A stretch of 64,000 bases of DNA from JBIKWM01 sp044356305 (GTDB lineage: Bacteria; Bacteroidota; Bacteroidia; UBA10329): positions 62,001 to 126,000 of the forward strand of contig JBIKWM010000004.1 of assembly GCA_044356305.1 (NCBI GenBank), written 5' to 3'. The translations under genes and the position numbers were made by a program. Shown in pieces: positions 35,891 through 45,060 of the stretch (within the stretch, counting starts at the first letter, position 1; each line of letters starts with the position of its first letter). Under the pieces are notes generated by a model. The model saw only the letters and a list, made by a program, of their open reading frames with translations. It ran no database searches and was not told where the DNA came from.

Positions 35891-36676
35891 TCAATCTTCG
35901 GAACCCGCTTTCTCAGGGTCCTTCTTGCTCTGCTTCTTTTTGCCACCGCCCTTCTTGCGTTGGGGCAGAGGGAACTCGTGGAAGAAATAACGCACATCGA
36001 AGGTGAGGTAGCTGCCATTGAGGCCGAAGAAACCCGATTGCAGCGCCACGTTGTTCTCAACCGCACTCACCTTGCTGGTATATATCTCGGTGAATGGCAC
36101 ATGGTACGATGCCCCGAGGTAAAAGAATCCGATCTTCTTGGTGCGGTATTCCCATCCCAGGTTGGCAATGGCGCCCCCGTTGACGATGGAGTTGCGCGCA
36201 CTGTAGTGGCGGAATGCCGTATCGCTGGTGTAGATGTCGCTCGGGAAGATATCGAGCTGGAGCCCTGCCCCGGCATCCATATAGAAGCGCTCGGCCAGCT
36301 TTACAAAGAACATGGCCTGTACAGGCACCTCGTACCCGATAATGGTGAAATCGGAGGTCGTGATAAGGCCATTGCGGTCAAAGTCGAGGCTGTATTTGCG
36401 CTGTACATAATTGATACCCGCTTCGAGCGATATCATCTTGGTGAAACCATAGCGCACCACCATACCGGCCGTGAAACCGAACTTGGGCGTGAGGGTGCTT
36501 GAATAGAGCAAAGTACCCAGCGTATCGGTGACGCTGGTGGTCTGCGCCCCGGTATTGAGTATGCCCATCGGGAAAATGGGGCGGAAAGAGATACCGGCTG
36601 TAAGCACCCGTTCCTGGGCAATGGCCCACGTTGAAACGAGCATCAGTGCAGTGGCTATGAAAAAGCGCGGCCCCAT
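35891..36676 (-). CDS. Outer-membrane beta-barrel protein
   Basis: The 261-residue product has a signal peptide (MGPRFFIATALMLVSTWAIA) and alternating amphipathic strands ending in DVRYFFHEFPL, typical of the eight-stranded OMP beta-barrel family. The last 25 residues are Lys-rich (KKGGGKKKQSKKDPEK), an odd extension that would face the periplasm. I use the ATG at 36676, which lies 4 nt after TACCTTTG; the longer frame to 36724 overlaps the cytochrome gene's stop. Confidence 0.72.
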   Translation of the reverse strand: MGPRFFIATALMLVSTWAIAQERVLTAGISFRPIFPMGILNTGAQTTSVTDTLGTLLYSSTLTPKFGFTAGMVVRYGFTKMISLEAGINYVQRKYSLDFDRNGLITTSDFTIIGYEVPVQAMFFVKLAERFYMDAGAGLQLDIFPSDIYTSDTAFRHYSARNSIVNGGAIANLGWEYRTKKIGFFYLGASYHVPFTEIYTSKVSAVENNVALQSGFFGLNGSYLTFDVRYFFHEFPLPQRKKGGGKKKQSKKDPEKAGSED

Positions 36677-36680
36677 GCGC

Positions 36681-36688
36681 CAAAGGTA
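36681..36688 (-). promoter_or_regulatory. Leaderless -7 promoter element of the 35.9-36.7 kb barrel gene
   Basis: The minus strand reads TACCTTTG, GCGC, ATG: a perfect TAnnTTTG at 4-nt spacing. Confidence 0.65.
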
Positions 36689-36720
36689 CATGGGGCCGTG
36701 CGGCAAGAAGGGTCTGTAGA

Positions 36721-37887
36721 TCAACGGAACGGATCGGAGTAGCGCGGGTCGTTCACCAAGGCCTCGTCTGTCAAGGTCTTAAGGAATGCAACGAGGGCTC
36801 TCTTCTCCACATCGGTAAGATCAAGTCTACGTGGCTCCACGGTTCCATTTCCACCACCGGGTATGGGGTCTATCACACCACCACCATTGAATCCGCCATC
36901 GAAAATGATGGCGTTTCCTCCCATACGGTAATCAAGATACGGATTGGCCAATGCACCATGATCATAATGATTCACCACCTCCTCAAGCGTGGCAAAACGG
37001 CCATCGTGCATGTATGGAGCGGTGAGGGCCACGTTGCGCAGGCTGGGCACCTTGAAGCGACCCTCGTCTGATGCCACACCGGTTATCTCCTTCAGGCCCT
37101 TATCGACATACTCCATCTCAAGGCCGATGTTGGCCGCATCGCCACCCCAGCCGCTGAAGTTGACCCCACCATGGCAGTTCTGGCAATGGGTGCGGTCCCA
37201 GCTGAAGAAGAGGTCCTTGCCCAATTGCTCCTCGGCAGTGAAGTTGCTGAAATTGCTGGCCAGACCCTGATCGTAACGACTGCGGTGCGAAACCATGCTG
37301 CGCAGGAACTGTGCAAGCGCCATTGAGATGCGCTCAGGGGTGATCTCAGGGCTGCCGAAAGCATCCTCAAACAGGGCCGGGTAGTAATCGAACATGGCCA
37401 ATTTCTGGGTGAGCTGATCCATGTTGTCCATGCCCATCTCGACATGGTCCTTAACAGGGCGCATCACCATGTTCTCGAGCCCCTCTGCGCGCATGTCCCA
37501 GAAATAGGTGTTTGAGAATGCGGTGTTGATGGCCGATGGCGAATTGCGCCTGGTGGCCCCGGCACGGAAACCCTCAGCGAAGCGCTTCCCATCAGCAAAA
37601 CCTTTGTCCTGCTGGTGGCAGCTGCCGCACGATGTGCGGTTGTTCAGGCTCAGTTTGGGGTCGTAGAACAACACGCGCCCAAGGGTGGACCCGGCATCCG
37701 TGATCTGATTTGACGATGGGACAAGCATGTTCATGCGCATGTCCATGTTGGTTATCTCATCGGCCACGTTGTAGCTGTAGCGCGCCTGCGGCAGGGCCGG
37801 GCGGTCGTAATCGCCCAGGTTTGCTGTCTCTTTCTGGCACGATGCAAGGCCAAAGGCCATGGCTGCGAGGGGAATCAACTTTCTCAT
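36721..37887 (-). CDS. Di-heme cytochrome c peroxidase/MauG-like lipoprotein
   Basis: The 388-residue product has a lipoprotein signal (AMAFGLASC) and two heme c sites, TSCGSCHQQDKGFADG (N-terminal) and THCQNCHGGVNFSG (C-terminal), plus PYMHDGRFATLEEVVNHYDHG. It belongs to the bacterial CCP/MauG superfamily, which reduces peroxide or oxidises protein residues in the periplasm. Length fits. TATCATTG lies about 25 nt upstream of the ATG. Confidence 0.9.
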   Translation of the reverse strand: MRKLIPLAAMAFGLASCQKETANLGDYDRPALPQARYSYNVADEITNMDMRMNMLVPSSNQITDAGSTLGRVLFYDPKLSLNNRTSCGSCHQQDKGFADGKRFAEGFRAGATRRNSPSAINTAFSNTYFWDMRAEGLENMVMRPVKDHVEMGMDNMDQLTQKLAMFDYYPALFEDAFGSPEITPERISMALAQFLRSMVSHRSRYDQGLASNFSNFTAEEQLGKDLFFSWDRTHCQNCHGGVNFSGWGGDAANIGLEMEYVDKGLKEITGVASDEGRFKVPSLRNVALTAPYMHDGRFATLEEVVNHYDHGALANPYLDYRMGGNAIIFDGGFNGGGVIDPIPGGGNGTVEPRRLDLTDVEKRALVAFLKTLTDEALVNDPRYSDPFR

Positions 37888-37921
37888 GGTGAAAAGTGCT
37901 GATGGTCAGTACAATGATAGT

Positions 37922-38626
37922 TTATTTCTGCTTTGCGAAGCGAATGTTCACAAAAATGGAAGTGGGCGGGATGAAACTGAACGACTTGTCGGATGAACTC
38001 TGCTCTGAGTCGAATGTAGGCTGAAAGTCAGAGCGGGTGGCATCAACTATGCTCTGGCTCTCGAAATAGCACGTGGTCTCGGTACCGAGGCTGATGCGTT
38101 CGTTGATGAAGAACTGTATGCCCAGCACCGGCCCACCGCCAAGGGTGTTGCCCGTAGTACTGGTCTCTACAGTGGCAAAACCGGTATTGTTCTTCTGGCT
38201 CGAAAGGGCATACTGATACACGAGATCGGCCCCGAAATACATGTTCCATCTACGTGCCAGTGGGAGCTGAAACTCATACCCTATGCGCGCATCGACCTGG
38301 GTGGTGGTGCTTGTGAAACCGCCCGAATTGTCGGTGGCATCATCGTGCTGCTCGCGGAAATTGGCACCAAGGCCCACCCGCAGCCCGTGCCTGCCCACCC
38401 ACATCTTATAGTGCAGTGCATACGGACTTACCAGATTGGGGATGTTGCCACTGAACGAGATGAAATTGGCAATGAAGAATGTGCTGTTGATGCCGATCTC
38501 GTGGGTAATTGAGCCCTTCGGCATCTCACCGAAACGGACCTTCACCTTAGTCTCCTCTGCGGTCTGGGCAATGCCCGAAACAGGGCCCAACAGGCACGTT
38601 GCGAACAGGATAGCGGGTATTCTCAT
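37922..38626 (-). CDS. Outer-membrane beta-barrel protein
   Basis: The 234-residue product has a signal peptide (about 1-21, ending GIAQ) and repeated amphipathic strands, with GLRVGLGANFRE and ARIGYEFQLPLARRWNMYFGADLVYQ, ending in FVNIRFAK. It resembles the other barrel gene only in fold. The ATG at 38626 lies 6 nt after TATCTTCG. A longer frame to 38845 would be antisense to the SDR gene. Confidence 0.7.
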   Translation of the reverse strand: MRIPAILFATCLLGPVSGIAQTAEETKVKVRFGEMPKGSITHEIGINSTFFIANFISFSGNIPNLVSPYALHYKMWVGRHGLRVGLGANFREQHDDATDNSGGFTSTTTQVDARIGYEFQLPLARRWNMYFGADLVYQYALSSQKNNTGFATVETSTTGNTLGGGPVLGIQFFINERISLGTETTCYFESQSIVDATRSDFQPTFDSEQSSSDKSFSFIPPTSIFVNIRFAKQK

Positions 38627-38632
38627 GGCGAA

Positions 38633-38640
38633 CGAAGATA
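38633..38640 (-). promoter_or_regulatory. Near-leaderless -7 promoter element of the 37.9-38.6 kb barrel gene
   Basis: The minus strand reads TATCTTCG, then 6 nt, then ATG. Confidence 0.55.
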
Positions 38641-38672
38641 TTGACGGCCGCCTTATCGGCAAGTTGTCCGGA

Positions 38673-39524
38673 TTATTGTGTAAGCAGGCACATTTTTTCG
38701 CTCCAGTCCCAGAGGCGTGCGGCCAAGGCCATGTCCTGCGAGGGGCGGTTGCTGTTAACCCTGCGGCTGCGATAGAAATACTGGCCATTGTGCGGCAGCA
38801 GTTCCTCCCTGGGCGCACTGGCCAGATGCACCGAAGTGAGGGCACCCTGCTCGGCTGTGATAAAGAACGGTTTGGCTATCCTCCATCCCAAAGCTGTGAA
38901 CCAATTGCTGTTCTTCTCGGCTATCTGGGTGCGCACCCCGCCCGGATGCAGGCTAAACGCCATGAGGCCCTGCGACCCGAAGCGTGCGGCCAGTTCGCGG
39001 GCCATGAGGATATTGCAGAATTTGCTCCGCGAATATGAACCCCAACCCGTATACCGCTGGCGCTGGTAGTTGATGTCGTCAAAGTCGAAGGTGCGCGTGT
39101 CCTTGTGGGCAATGCTGGCCACGTTGATGACACGGGCATCGGTGCTGAGCTGCAACAGCGGCATAAGCGACCGTGTGAGCAGGAACGGGCCGAGATGGTT
39201 GGCCGCCAACACCATTTCCACCCCTGCTGAATTCAGCACCAGGTCGCTGTAATAGCCCCCGGCATTGTTGATCAGGACATCCAATCGCCCGAACCGCACG
39301 GTAAAATCGGCTGCCGCAGCGCGCACCGATGCCGGGTCACTGAGTTCCATCACAATAGCCCCAATGGCAGGATGGCCTGCGGAAGCCAGCGCCTTCAAAG
39401 CCTCCTGAGCCTTGGCATCGCTGCGTGCCGATATGACCACATCGTAGCCTTTGGAAGCCAACATCCGAGCGGTCTCGAAACCTATTCCGGCATTGCCGCC
39501 CGTAATCAGGACTGTTTTTTTCAT
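38673..39524 (-). CDS. SDR family oxidoreductase (retinol-dehydrogenase-like)
   Basis: The 283-residue enzyme begins MKKTVLITGGNAGIGFETARM with the TGxxxGIG cofactor site, has LINNAGGYYSD and the catalytic pair in RYTGWGSYSRSKFCNILMARELA (YxxxK). The order and the long C-terminal part resemble short-chain retinol dehydrogenase-like proteins. The substrate is unknown. I use the ATG at 39524; the extension to 39647 lacks support. Confidence 0.88.
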   Translation of the reverse strand: MKKTVLITGGNAGIGFETARMLASKGYDVVISARSDAKAQEALKALASAGHPAIGAIVMELSDPASVRAAAADFTVRFGRLDVLINNAGGYYSDLVLNSAGVEMVLAANHLGPFLLTRSLMPLLQLSTDARVINVASIAHKDTRTFDFDDINYQRQRYTGWGSYSRSKFCNILMARELAARFGSQGLMAFSLHPGGVRTQIAEKNSNWFTALGWRIAKPFFITAEQGALTSVHLASAPREELLPHNGQYFYRSRRVNSNRPSQDMALAARLWDWSEKMCLLTQ

Positions 39525-39711
39525 GGGGTAAAATTGGATGCTATAGAATGAAAAAGGGATGGATGAAAATCTGTAGCAGTATCCTGTGTCATCTGAAGTG
39601 CTCAGCGAACCGGCATCGAATGAGCCTATTGCCCTTCGACCTGCCAACAGTCAATCGCCCGCATCAAACATTGGAAGTGAAATTGAACTTTCCCCATCAG
39701 CCTGTGAAGTC

Positions 39712-39742
39712 TGAAAAAGAAAAGGCCGCACGAGGCGGCCTT
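39712..39742 (-). terminator. Rho-independent terminator of the aceBA operon
   Basis: On the minus strand AAGGCCGC-CTCGT-GCGGCCTT is followed by TTCTTTTTC. It starts 30 nt after the aceA stop codon. Confidence 0.75.
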
Positions 39743-39771
39743 CCCTGACAGATTGGGGGAACTGTTGAAAC

Positions 39772-41049
39772 TCAATGGAACTGTTCCGTTTCGGTGCTAC
39801 CGGCCATGGCCGTGGTGGAAGCAGAGCCCTGCTGAACGGCATTCTGAACGGCATCGAAATAGCCGGTGCCGACAAACGACTGGTGCTTCACCGCTTTGAA
39901 ACCCTCCTTCTGGAGGGCGAACTCGCGTTCCTGCAGCTCGGAGTAGCCGGCCATGCCTTTCCTCTTGTAGGCCAGCGACAGTTCGAACATGCTGGTGTTG
40001 AGAGCGTGGAATCCGGCCAGGGTGATGAACTGGAAGCGGTAGCCCATGGAGGCAAGGTCTTCGCGGAAGGTCTCCATCTGCGGGCGGCTGAGGTGGGCGG
40101 CCCAGTTGAACGATGGCGAACAGTTGTAAGCCAACATCTTGCCCGGGAATCGGGCATGGATGGCCTGCGCAAACTCGCGGGCATAGCCGAGGTCGGGATT
40201 GCTGGTCTCCATCCAGATAAGGTCGGAGTAGGGTGCATAGGAAAGGCCGCGGTCGATGCCCTGCTCTATGCCGTTGCGCACGTAGTAGAAGCCTTCTGAG
40301 GTGCGGTCGCCCGTGATGAAGCTGTGGTCGCGGGGGTCAATGTCGCTGGTGATCAGATTGGCCGCATCGGCATCGGTGCGGGCCACAAGCACTGTGGGCA
40401 CACCCATGGCATCGGCAGCCAGGCGGGCGGCCACCAGCTTGTTGATCGCCTCCTGTGTGGGCACCAGGACCTTGCCACCCAGGTGTCCGCATTTCTTGGC
40501 CGAGCTGAGCTGATCTTCGAAATGTGCGCCTGCCGCCCCGGCCTCAATGAGGGCCTTCATCAGTTCGAAGGCATTCAGATTGCCACCGAAACCTGCTTCG
40601 GCATCGGCCACAATGGGCACCATCCAATGGGTGTCGCCCTCGTTGTTGAGCCATTGGATCTGATCTCTGCGAAGCAGTGCATTGTTGATGCGCTTCACCA
40701 CCGAAGGCACCGAATTGGCGGGGTAAAGGCTCTGATCGGGATACATCTCGCCTGCCAGGTTGGCATCGGCAGCCACCTGCCATCCGCTCAGGTAAATGGC
40801 CTCGAGCCCGGCCTGCACCTCCTGAATGGCCTGATTGCCGGTGAGCGCACCAAGTCCGGCCACCCAATCCTGCGAGGTGAGTTTTTTCCACAGGCGCTCA
40901 GCCCCGTTTCTGGCCAAGGTGTATTCGACCTGTACGGATCCGCTCACCTTCACCACCTCCTCAGCGGTATAGGGGCGCACAATGCCGTTCCAGCGCGGGT
41001 TGGCGGCCCAGTCGGCCATGAGCGAGTCAATTCTCTCCTGTCTTGTCAT
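39772..41049 (-). CDS. aceA: Isocitrate lyase
   Basis: The 425-residue enzyme splits isocitrate to succinate and glyoxylate. It carries the signature KKCGHLGGKVLVP with the catalytic cysteine, PIVADAEAGFGG for metal binding and LAYNCSPSFNW. Length matches bacterial AceA (about 434). It follows aceB by 37 nt, so the order aceB-aceA is one operon ended by the terminator at 39712-39742. Confidence 0.95.
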   Translation of the reverse strand: MTRQERIDSLMADWAANPRWNGIVRPYTAEEVVKVSGSVQVEYTLARNGAERLWKKLTSQDWVAGLGALTGNQAIQEVQAGLEAIYLSGWQVAADANLAGEMYPDQSLYPANSVPSVVKRINNALLRRDQIQWLNNEGDTHWMVPIVADAEAGFGGNLNAFELMKALIEAGAAGAHFEDQLSSAKKCGHLGGKVLVPTQEAINKLVAARLAADAMGVPTVLVARTDADAANLITSDIDPRDHSFITGDRTSEGFYYVRNGIEQGIDRGLSYAPYSDLIWMETSNPDLGYAREFAQAIHARFPGKMLAYNCSPSFNWAAHLSRPQMETFREDLASMGYRFQFITLAGFHALNTSMFELSLAYKRKGMAGYSELQEREFALQKEGFKAVKHQSFVGTGYFDAVQNAVQQGSASTTAMAGSTETEQFH

Positions 41050-41086
41050 GTTGATCTGTTATTAGGGTGGGGTTTGTTGTTCGTGT

Positions 41087-42682
41087 TCAGATGTGATCGT
41101 AGGCTCCGAGTGTGAGGAATTCCTCGAATTCCCTGGCGGAAATGAGTCGGTCGAAAAGCTTGGTGGCCAATGGGAACTGCCCTTTCGCATAGGCATCATC
41201 GCCAACGTAAACCTTGATCTTGGCAAGTTCCTGGGGTATCCAGTCGCGCACCAGGCTGAGCGTGACGGGGGTGCCGTTGTTCATGACCGTGCCGTTGTTG
41301 ATCCACTGCCATATCTGCGTGCGGCTGATCTCGGCCGTGGCGGCATCCTCCATCAGGTTGTAGATGGCCGCTGCCCCGTTGCCGCGCAGCCAGCTCTCTA
41401 TATATAGGATGGCCACATTGATGTTCTTGCGCACCCCAGCCTCGGTCACGGTGCCCTTGGGCACTTCGAGCAGCTGATCGGCCATTATCACATCTGCCTC
41501 GCGCTTCACATGGATCTGATTGGGCGTGGGCATGATGGCATTGAACACCTCCATGGCCACGCTCACCAGACCCGGGTGTGCCACCCATGTGCCATCGTGG
41601 CCGTTGCGGGCCTCGCGCTCCTTGTCGGCCCGCACCTTGGCTATGGCCGCCTCATTGGCCTGAGGGTCATTCTTAATGGGGATGAATGCCGCCATGCCGC
41701 CCATGGCATGCACATTCCTGCGGTGGCAGGTCTGGATGACCAGGCGCGAGTATGCATCCATGAAGGGCACGGCCATGGTCACCTGATCGCGGTCGGGCAG
41801 CACGGCCCCGCTGCGGTTGCGCAGGCGCTTGATGAACGAGAAGATGTAGTCCCAGCGCCCGCAGTTGAGGCCAGCGCTGTGGTCGCGCAGTTCCCACAGG
41901 ATCTCGTGCAGTTCGAATGTGGCCAGGATGGTCTCAATGAGCACGGTGGCCCTGATGGTGCCCTGTGCTATGCCGAGTTCCTGCTGCGCATGTACAAACA
42001 CATCGTTCCACAGGCGGGCCTCGAGGTGGCTCTCCATCTTGGGCAAGTAGAAGTACGGGGCAGTGCCCCGGGCCAGCAGTTCGTGGGCGTTATGGAAGAA
42101 ATAGAGGCCGAAATCGAACAGGCTGCCCGATGCCGGTGCCCCATCGATCAGCAGCCCTTTTTCCACCAGGTGCCAGCCGCGTGGCCTGACGAAGAGGATG
42201 GCCGTCTGCTCATTGAGACGGTATTCCCTGCCGGCCTCGTTGGTGTAGCTGATGGTTCTGCGGATGGCATCGCGCAGGTTGATCTGCCCATCGAGGTTGT
42301 TGGTCCAGCATGGCGAGTTCGAGTCCTCAAAATCGGCCATGAACACTTTGGCGCCCGAGTTGAGGGCGTTGATCACCATTTTCCGCTCCACGGGCCCGGT
42401 TATCTCCACCCTGCGGTCCAGAATGTCAGCCGGCAGTGGGGCCACGGTCCACTCGCTCTGGCGGATGTGGGCGGTCTCGGGCAGAAAGTCGGGCAGCTTG
42501 CCCCCGTCAATCTCGCGCTGACGGTCCTGCCTGCGGGCCAGCAGTTCGAGCCTGCGGGCATTGAACCTGCGCTGCAACCCTGCCACAAAGCGCAGTGCGT
42601 CCGGTGTGAGGATGGATCCGTATCCGGCCTTTGATGTGCCTGTGATCTCTACACCTTCTATTGCTTCTGTTGCGGTGACCAT
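41087..42682 (-). CDS. aceB: Malate synthase A
   Basis: The 531-residue enzyme condenses glyoxylate and acetyl-CoA to malate. It has the family stretches VFMADFEDSNSPCW, IRATVLIETILATFEL and RSGAVLPDRDQVTM, and the length of the A isoform. I use the ATG at 42682; the frame open to 42760 overlaps the regulatory region. TATCTTTG lies about 24 nt upstream, with an operator-like palindrome just beyond. It is first in the aceBA operon, divergent from its probable regulator. Confidence 0.95.
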   Translation of the reverse strand: MVTATEAIEGVEITGTSKAGYGSILTPDALRFVAGLQRRFNARRLELLARRQDRQREIDGGKLPDFLPETAHIRQSEWTVAPLPADILDRRVEITGPVERKMVINALNSGAKVFMADFEDSNSPCWTNNLDGQINLRDAIRRTISYTNEAGREYRLNEQTAILFVRPRGWHLVEKGLLIDGAPASGSLFDFGLYFFHNAHELLARGTAPYFYLPKMESHLEARLWNDVFVHAQQELGIAQGTIRATVLIETILATFELHEILWELRDHSAGLNCGRWDYIFSFIKRLRNRSGAVLPDRDQVTMAVPFMDAYSRLVIQTCHRRNVHAMGGMAAFIPIKNDPQANEAAIAKVRADKEREARNGHDGTWVAHPGLVSVAMEVFNAIMPTPNQIHVKREADVIMADQLLEVPKGTVTEAGVRKNINVAILYIESWLRGNGAAAIYNLMEDAATAEISRTQIWQWINNGTVMNNGTPVTLSLVRDWIPQELAKIKVYVGDDAYAKGQFPLATKLFDRLISAREFEEFLTLGAYDHI

Positions 42683-42705
42683 GTGCGTGGCGGTTGATGT
42701 GGCGG

Positions 42706-42713
42706 CAAAGATA
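42706..42713 (-). promoter_or_regulatory. -7 promoter element of the aceBA operon
   Basis: The minus strand reads TATCTTTG, a perfect TAnnTTTG, 23 nt upstream of the aceB ATG. The palindrome at 42731-42746 would overlap the -33 region. Confidence 0.65.
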
Positions 42714-42730
42714 TTTCGAAAAACCGCAAT

Positions 42731-42746
42731 CAGCGAATTTTCGCTG
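42731..42746. promoter_or_regulatory. Operator-like palindrome between aceB and its divergent regulator
   Basis: CAGCGAA-TT-TTCGCTG is a perfect 7-bp dyad with a 2-bp centre. Further inverted half-sites flank it: CCGCAA (42724-42729) against TTGCGG (42765-42770), and GATATT (42710-42715) against AATATC (42771-42776). The position over the aceB -33 region fits repression. Confidence 0.6.
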
Positions 42747-42788
42747 CATGAGAAAATCATCTTTTTGCGGAATATCGATGGGCAGCCC

Positions 42789-42796
42789 TACCTTAG
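42789..42796 (+). promoter_or_regulatory. Near-leaderless -7 promoter element of the RamB-like regulator
   Basis: TACCTTAG is followed by 8 nt and the ATG at 42805. Confidence 0.5.
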
Positions 42797-42804
42797 CCCG
42801 ACCC

Positions 42805-44238
42805 ATGGCACTGAAGGAAGAGAGCATCCGACTCATTTTCGGATTGAAGGTGAGGCAATTGCGTGCAGCGGCCAGCCTCTCGCTCACCGAACTGGCCGAC
42901 CGCACGGGCCTTTCCGTCTCGTATGTGAACGAGATAGAGAAGGGCAAGAAATACCCCAAGCCTGAGAAAATAGGGCAGCTGGCCGAGGTGCTGGGCGTGA
43001 GTTTTGACAAGCTGGTGAGCCTGAAGGTGGACAAGACCCTGGCCCCGGTGCTCGATATCCTTGAGGGCGAGCTGCTCACCGAGATCCCCCTTGAGCTTTT
43101 TGGGATTGACAAGGGAAAGATCATTGAGATAGTGGCCAACAGCCCGGCCAAGGTGTCGGCCTTTATCAGTGCGTTGGCGCACATGGCCGCCACGAGCAAT
43201 GTGACGGGCGAGCATTTCTATTTCGCAGCGCTACGGTCGTATCAGGAGCTGCACGAGAATCACTTTGAGGACCTTGAGCGCAGCGCGGCCCAGTTTGTCA
43301 GCCAATATGGGCTGCCTGCTGGCACGGGTACCACCTCCGCGCACCTGTCAGCCATTCTCACAGCGCAGTTCGGCTATGTGGTGCGCGAGGTGCCCTTCGA
43401 CTCGCGGCCCGAGATAGGCCATCTGCGGTCGGTATTCATCCCCGAAGGGAAAAAACTCCTTATAAACAGCCGCCTGGCCGAGAACCAGAAGGCCTTTCTG
43501 TGTGCCAAGGAGCTGGGGCACGCCTATCTGGGACTGGCCGGTCAGCGCATGCTCACCACCCCATGGCCGCGCGCCACCAGTTTTGACCAGGTGCTCAACA
43601 ACAGCCGCGCCAGCTATTTCGCGGGGGCGGTGCTCATACCGCCAGCGGGCCTTGTGGCGGGTGCAGAGCAGTGGTTCAGCGAGCGCGAGTTCAGACCCGA
43701 TGCCTTGCTCGGCCTGATGGCCGCATACAACAGCTCGCCCGAGATGTTTGCGGTGCGCCTCACCAACCTGCTTCCGCGCCATTTCGGGCTGCAGACGCTG
43801 TTCTTCCAGCGGTTCGACCACGACAGGGGTTCCGGACAGGTGACCCTTGGCAAGGAGCTGCACCTGGCCCGCAACCGCGATGTGCGCGGTGTGGCCGCCC
43901 TGAACAGTTCGGTGGGCGAATGGTGCCGCAGGGACGTGTTCCCAACAGTCAGTGCCGCAGGACCGGTGGCCGCTGCGCAGATATTCAATGATGGTGGCAG
44001 GCGCTACCTGGTGTGGGCCGTGGCACGGCAGATGGGCCGCGAGACGCACCGCTGCCTGGCCGTGTGCATAGGGTTTGAGCTGAATGCCGCCACGTTGCGC
44101 AAAGTCTCCTTTGGGCAGGACCGCAACATAGGCACATCGGTGGTGAGCATACCTGCGGCCACCGCCCAGCGCGAGGCCGATTTTGCCAAAGTGGAGGCCG
44201 CCCTGCGGCAACTGGTGGAGGCTGAGCGCTCAGCGTAG
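42805..44238 (+). CDS. XRE-type regulator with degenerate ImmA/IrrE domain (RamB/ScfR-like)
   Basis: The 477-residue protein has an N-terminal HTH_3 domain (about 15-70, LRAAASLSLTELADRTGLSV then VNEIEKGKKYPKPEKI), a middle IrrE-like region and a C-terminal domain of the short-chain fatty acyl regulator group. The usual zinc motif HExxH reads AKELGHAYLG here, so the first His is replaced by Lys. The RamB family controls acetate and glyoxylate genes in Corynebacterium; the divergent position next to aceB supports the same role. I use the ATG at 42805, 8 nt after TACCTTAG. Confidence 0.87.
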   Translation: MALKEESIRLIFGLKVRQLRAAASLSLTELADRTGLSVSYVNEIEKGKKYPKPEKIGQLAEVLGVSFDKLVSLKVDKTLAPVLDILEGELLTEIPLELFGIDKGKIIEIVANSPAKVSAFISALAHMAATSNVTGEHFYFAALRSYQELHENHFEDLERSAAQFVSQYGLPAGTGTTSAHLSAILTAQFGYVVREVPFDSRPEIGHLRSVFIPEGKKLLINSRLAENQKAFLCAKELGHAYLGLAGQRMLTTPWPRATSFDQVLNNSRASYFAGAVLIPPAGLVAGAEQWFSEREFRPDALLGLMAAYNSSPEMFAVRLTNLLPRHFGLQTLFFQRFDHDRGSGQVTLGKELHLARNRDVRGVAALNSSVGEWCRRDVFPTVSAAGPVAAAQIFNDGGRRYLVWAVARQMGRETHRCLAVCIGFELNAATLRKVSFGQDRNIGTSVVSIPAATAQREADFAKVEAALRQLVEAERSA

Positions 44239-45060
44239 GCGGACGCCGTCCTCATCGAGCCAGATCAGCTCTTTCCTGAAAAGGCTGCCGATGGTCTTTT
44301 TGAACAGTTTCTTGCTCATGTGCAGCTTCTGGCTTATCAGCTCTGGGTCGCTGTTGTCGTGCAGCGGCAGATGACCGCCATTTGAGCGCAGGGCCGATAG
44401 GATGGTCTCTGATGCCGTGTCCATGGCGGCCAGGCCGGTGGCCCCGGGCCTGATGTCGAGCTTGCCATCGGGCCGCACACGGGCCACGTTGCCCTTCATG
44501 CGATGGCCGCGCTGCAGCCGCTCGCGCACATCGCTGAAATACATGAGCCCCTGATACAGGTCGTTCACGATCACATTATATCCAAGGTCCGAGCGGTCGG
44601 TGACGAGCAGGTCAACCATATCGCCCGAGACCACCCTTATGTCATCCTTCACCAAAAAGGTATTGAGCCTTTCTGACGCCACAGGCAGGCCGGTCCTTTC
44701 ATCGTTATAGACAAATACCAGCACCTCCTCGCCCACCTCGCGCCTGCCGCGCTGCTCACCGAAGGGCAGGAAAAGGTCCTTCTCGAGCCCCCAGTCCAGG
44801 TAGGCCCCGTGCGGGCCGGTGTCTTTCACGGTCATAAGGGCAAACTCCTCTACCTGGGCCTTGGGCCTCAGGGTGGTGGCTATGGGACGGTCCTCGCTGT
44901 CGGCATATACGAACACCTCTATGTCCTGCCCCACGGCAAAGTCCTTGGGCACGTACTTGAACGGCAGCAGCAGCTCGTTGCCGTCCTCATCGCCCAGATA
45001 GAAACCCACACTGGTGGTGCGCAGTGCGCGCAGCGTGAGGGTGGTGCCCAGCCTCATCAT
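44230..45060 (-). CDS. CvfB-like S1-domain RNA-binding protein
   Basis: The 276-residue protein has a series of S1-like OB folds: VKDTGPHGAYLDWGLEKDLFLPFGEQ (second domain) and YQGLMYFSDV plus NVARVRPDGKLDIRP (third), and a C-terminal winged-helix (SQKLHMSKKLFKKTIGSLFRK). This is the order in CvfB/YitL. Its exact RNA target is unknown. It overlaps the upstream gene by 4 bp (ATGA) and the convergent regulator's 3' end by 9 bp. Confidence 0.88.
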   Translation of the reverse strand: MMRLGTTLTLRALRTTSVGFYLGDEDGNELLLPFKYVPKDFAVGQDIEVFVYADSEDRPIATTLRPKAQVEEFALMTVKDTGPHGAYLDWGLEKDLFLPFGEQRGRREVGEEVLVFVYNDERTGLPVASERLNTFLVKDDIRVVSGDMVDLLVTDRSDLGYNVIVNDLYQGLMYFSDVRERLQRGHRMKGNVARVRPDGKLDIRPGATGLAAMDTASETILSALRSNGGHLPLHDNSDPELISQKLHMSKKLFKKTIGSLFRKELIWLDEDGVRLR

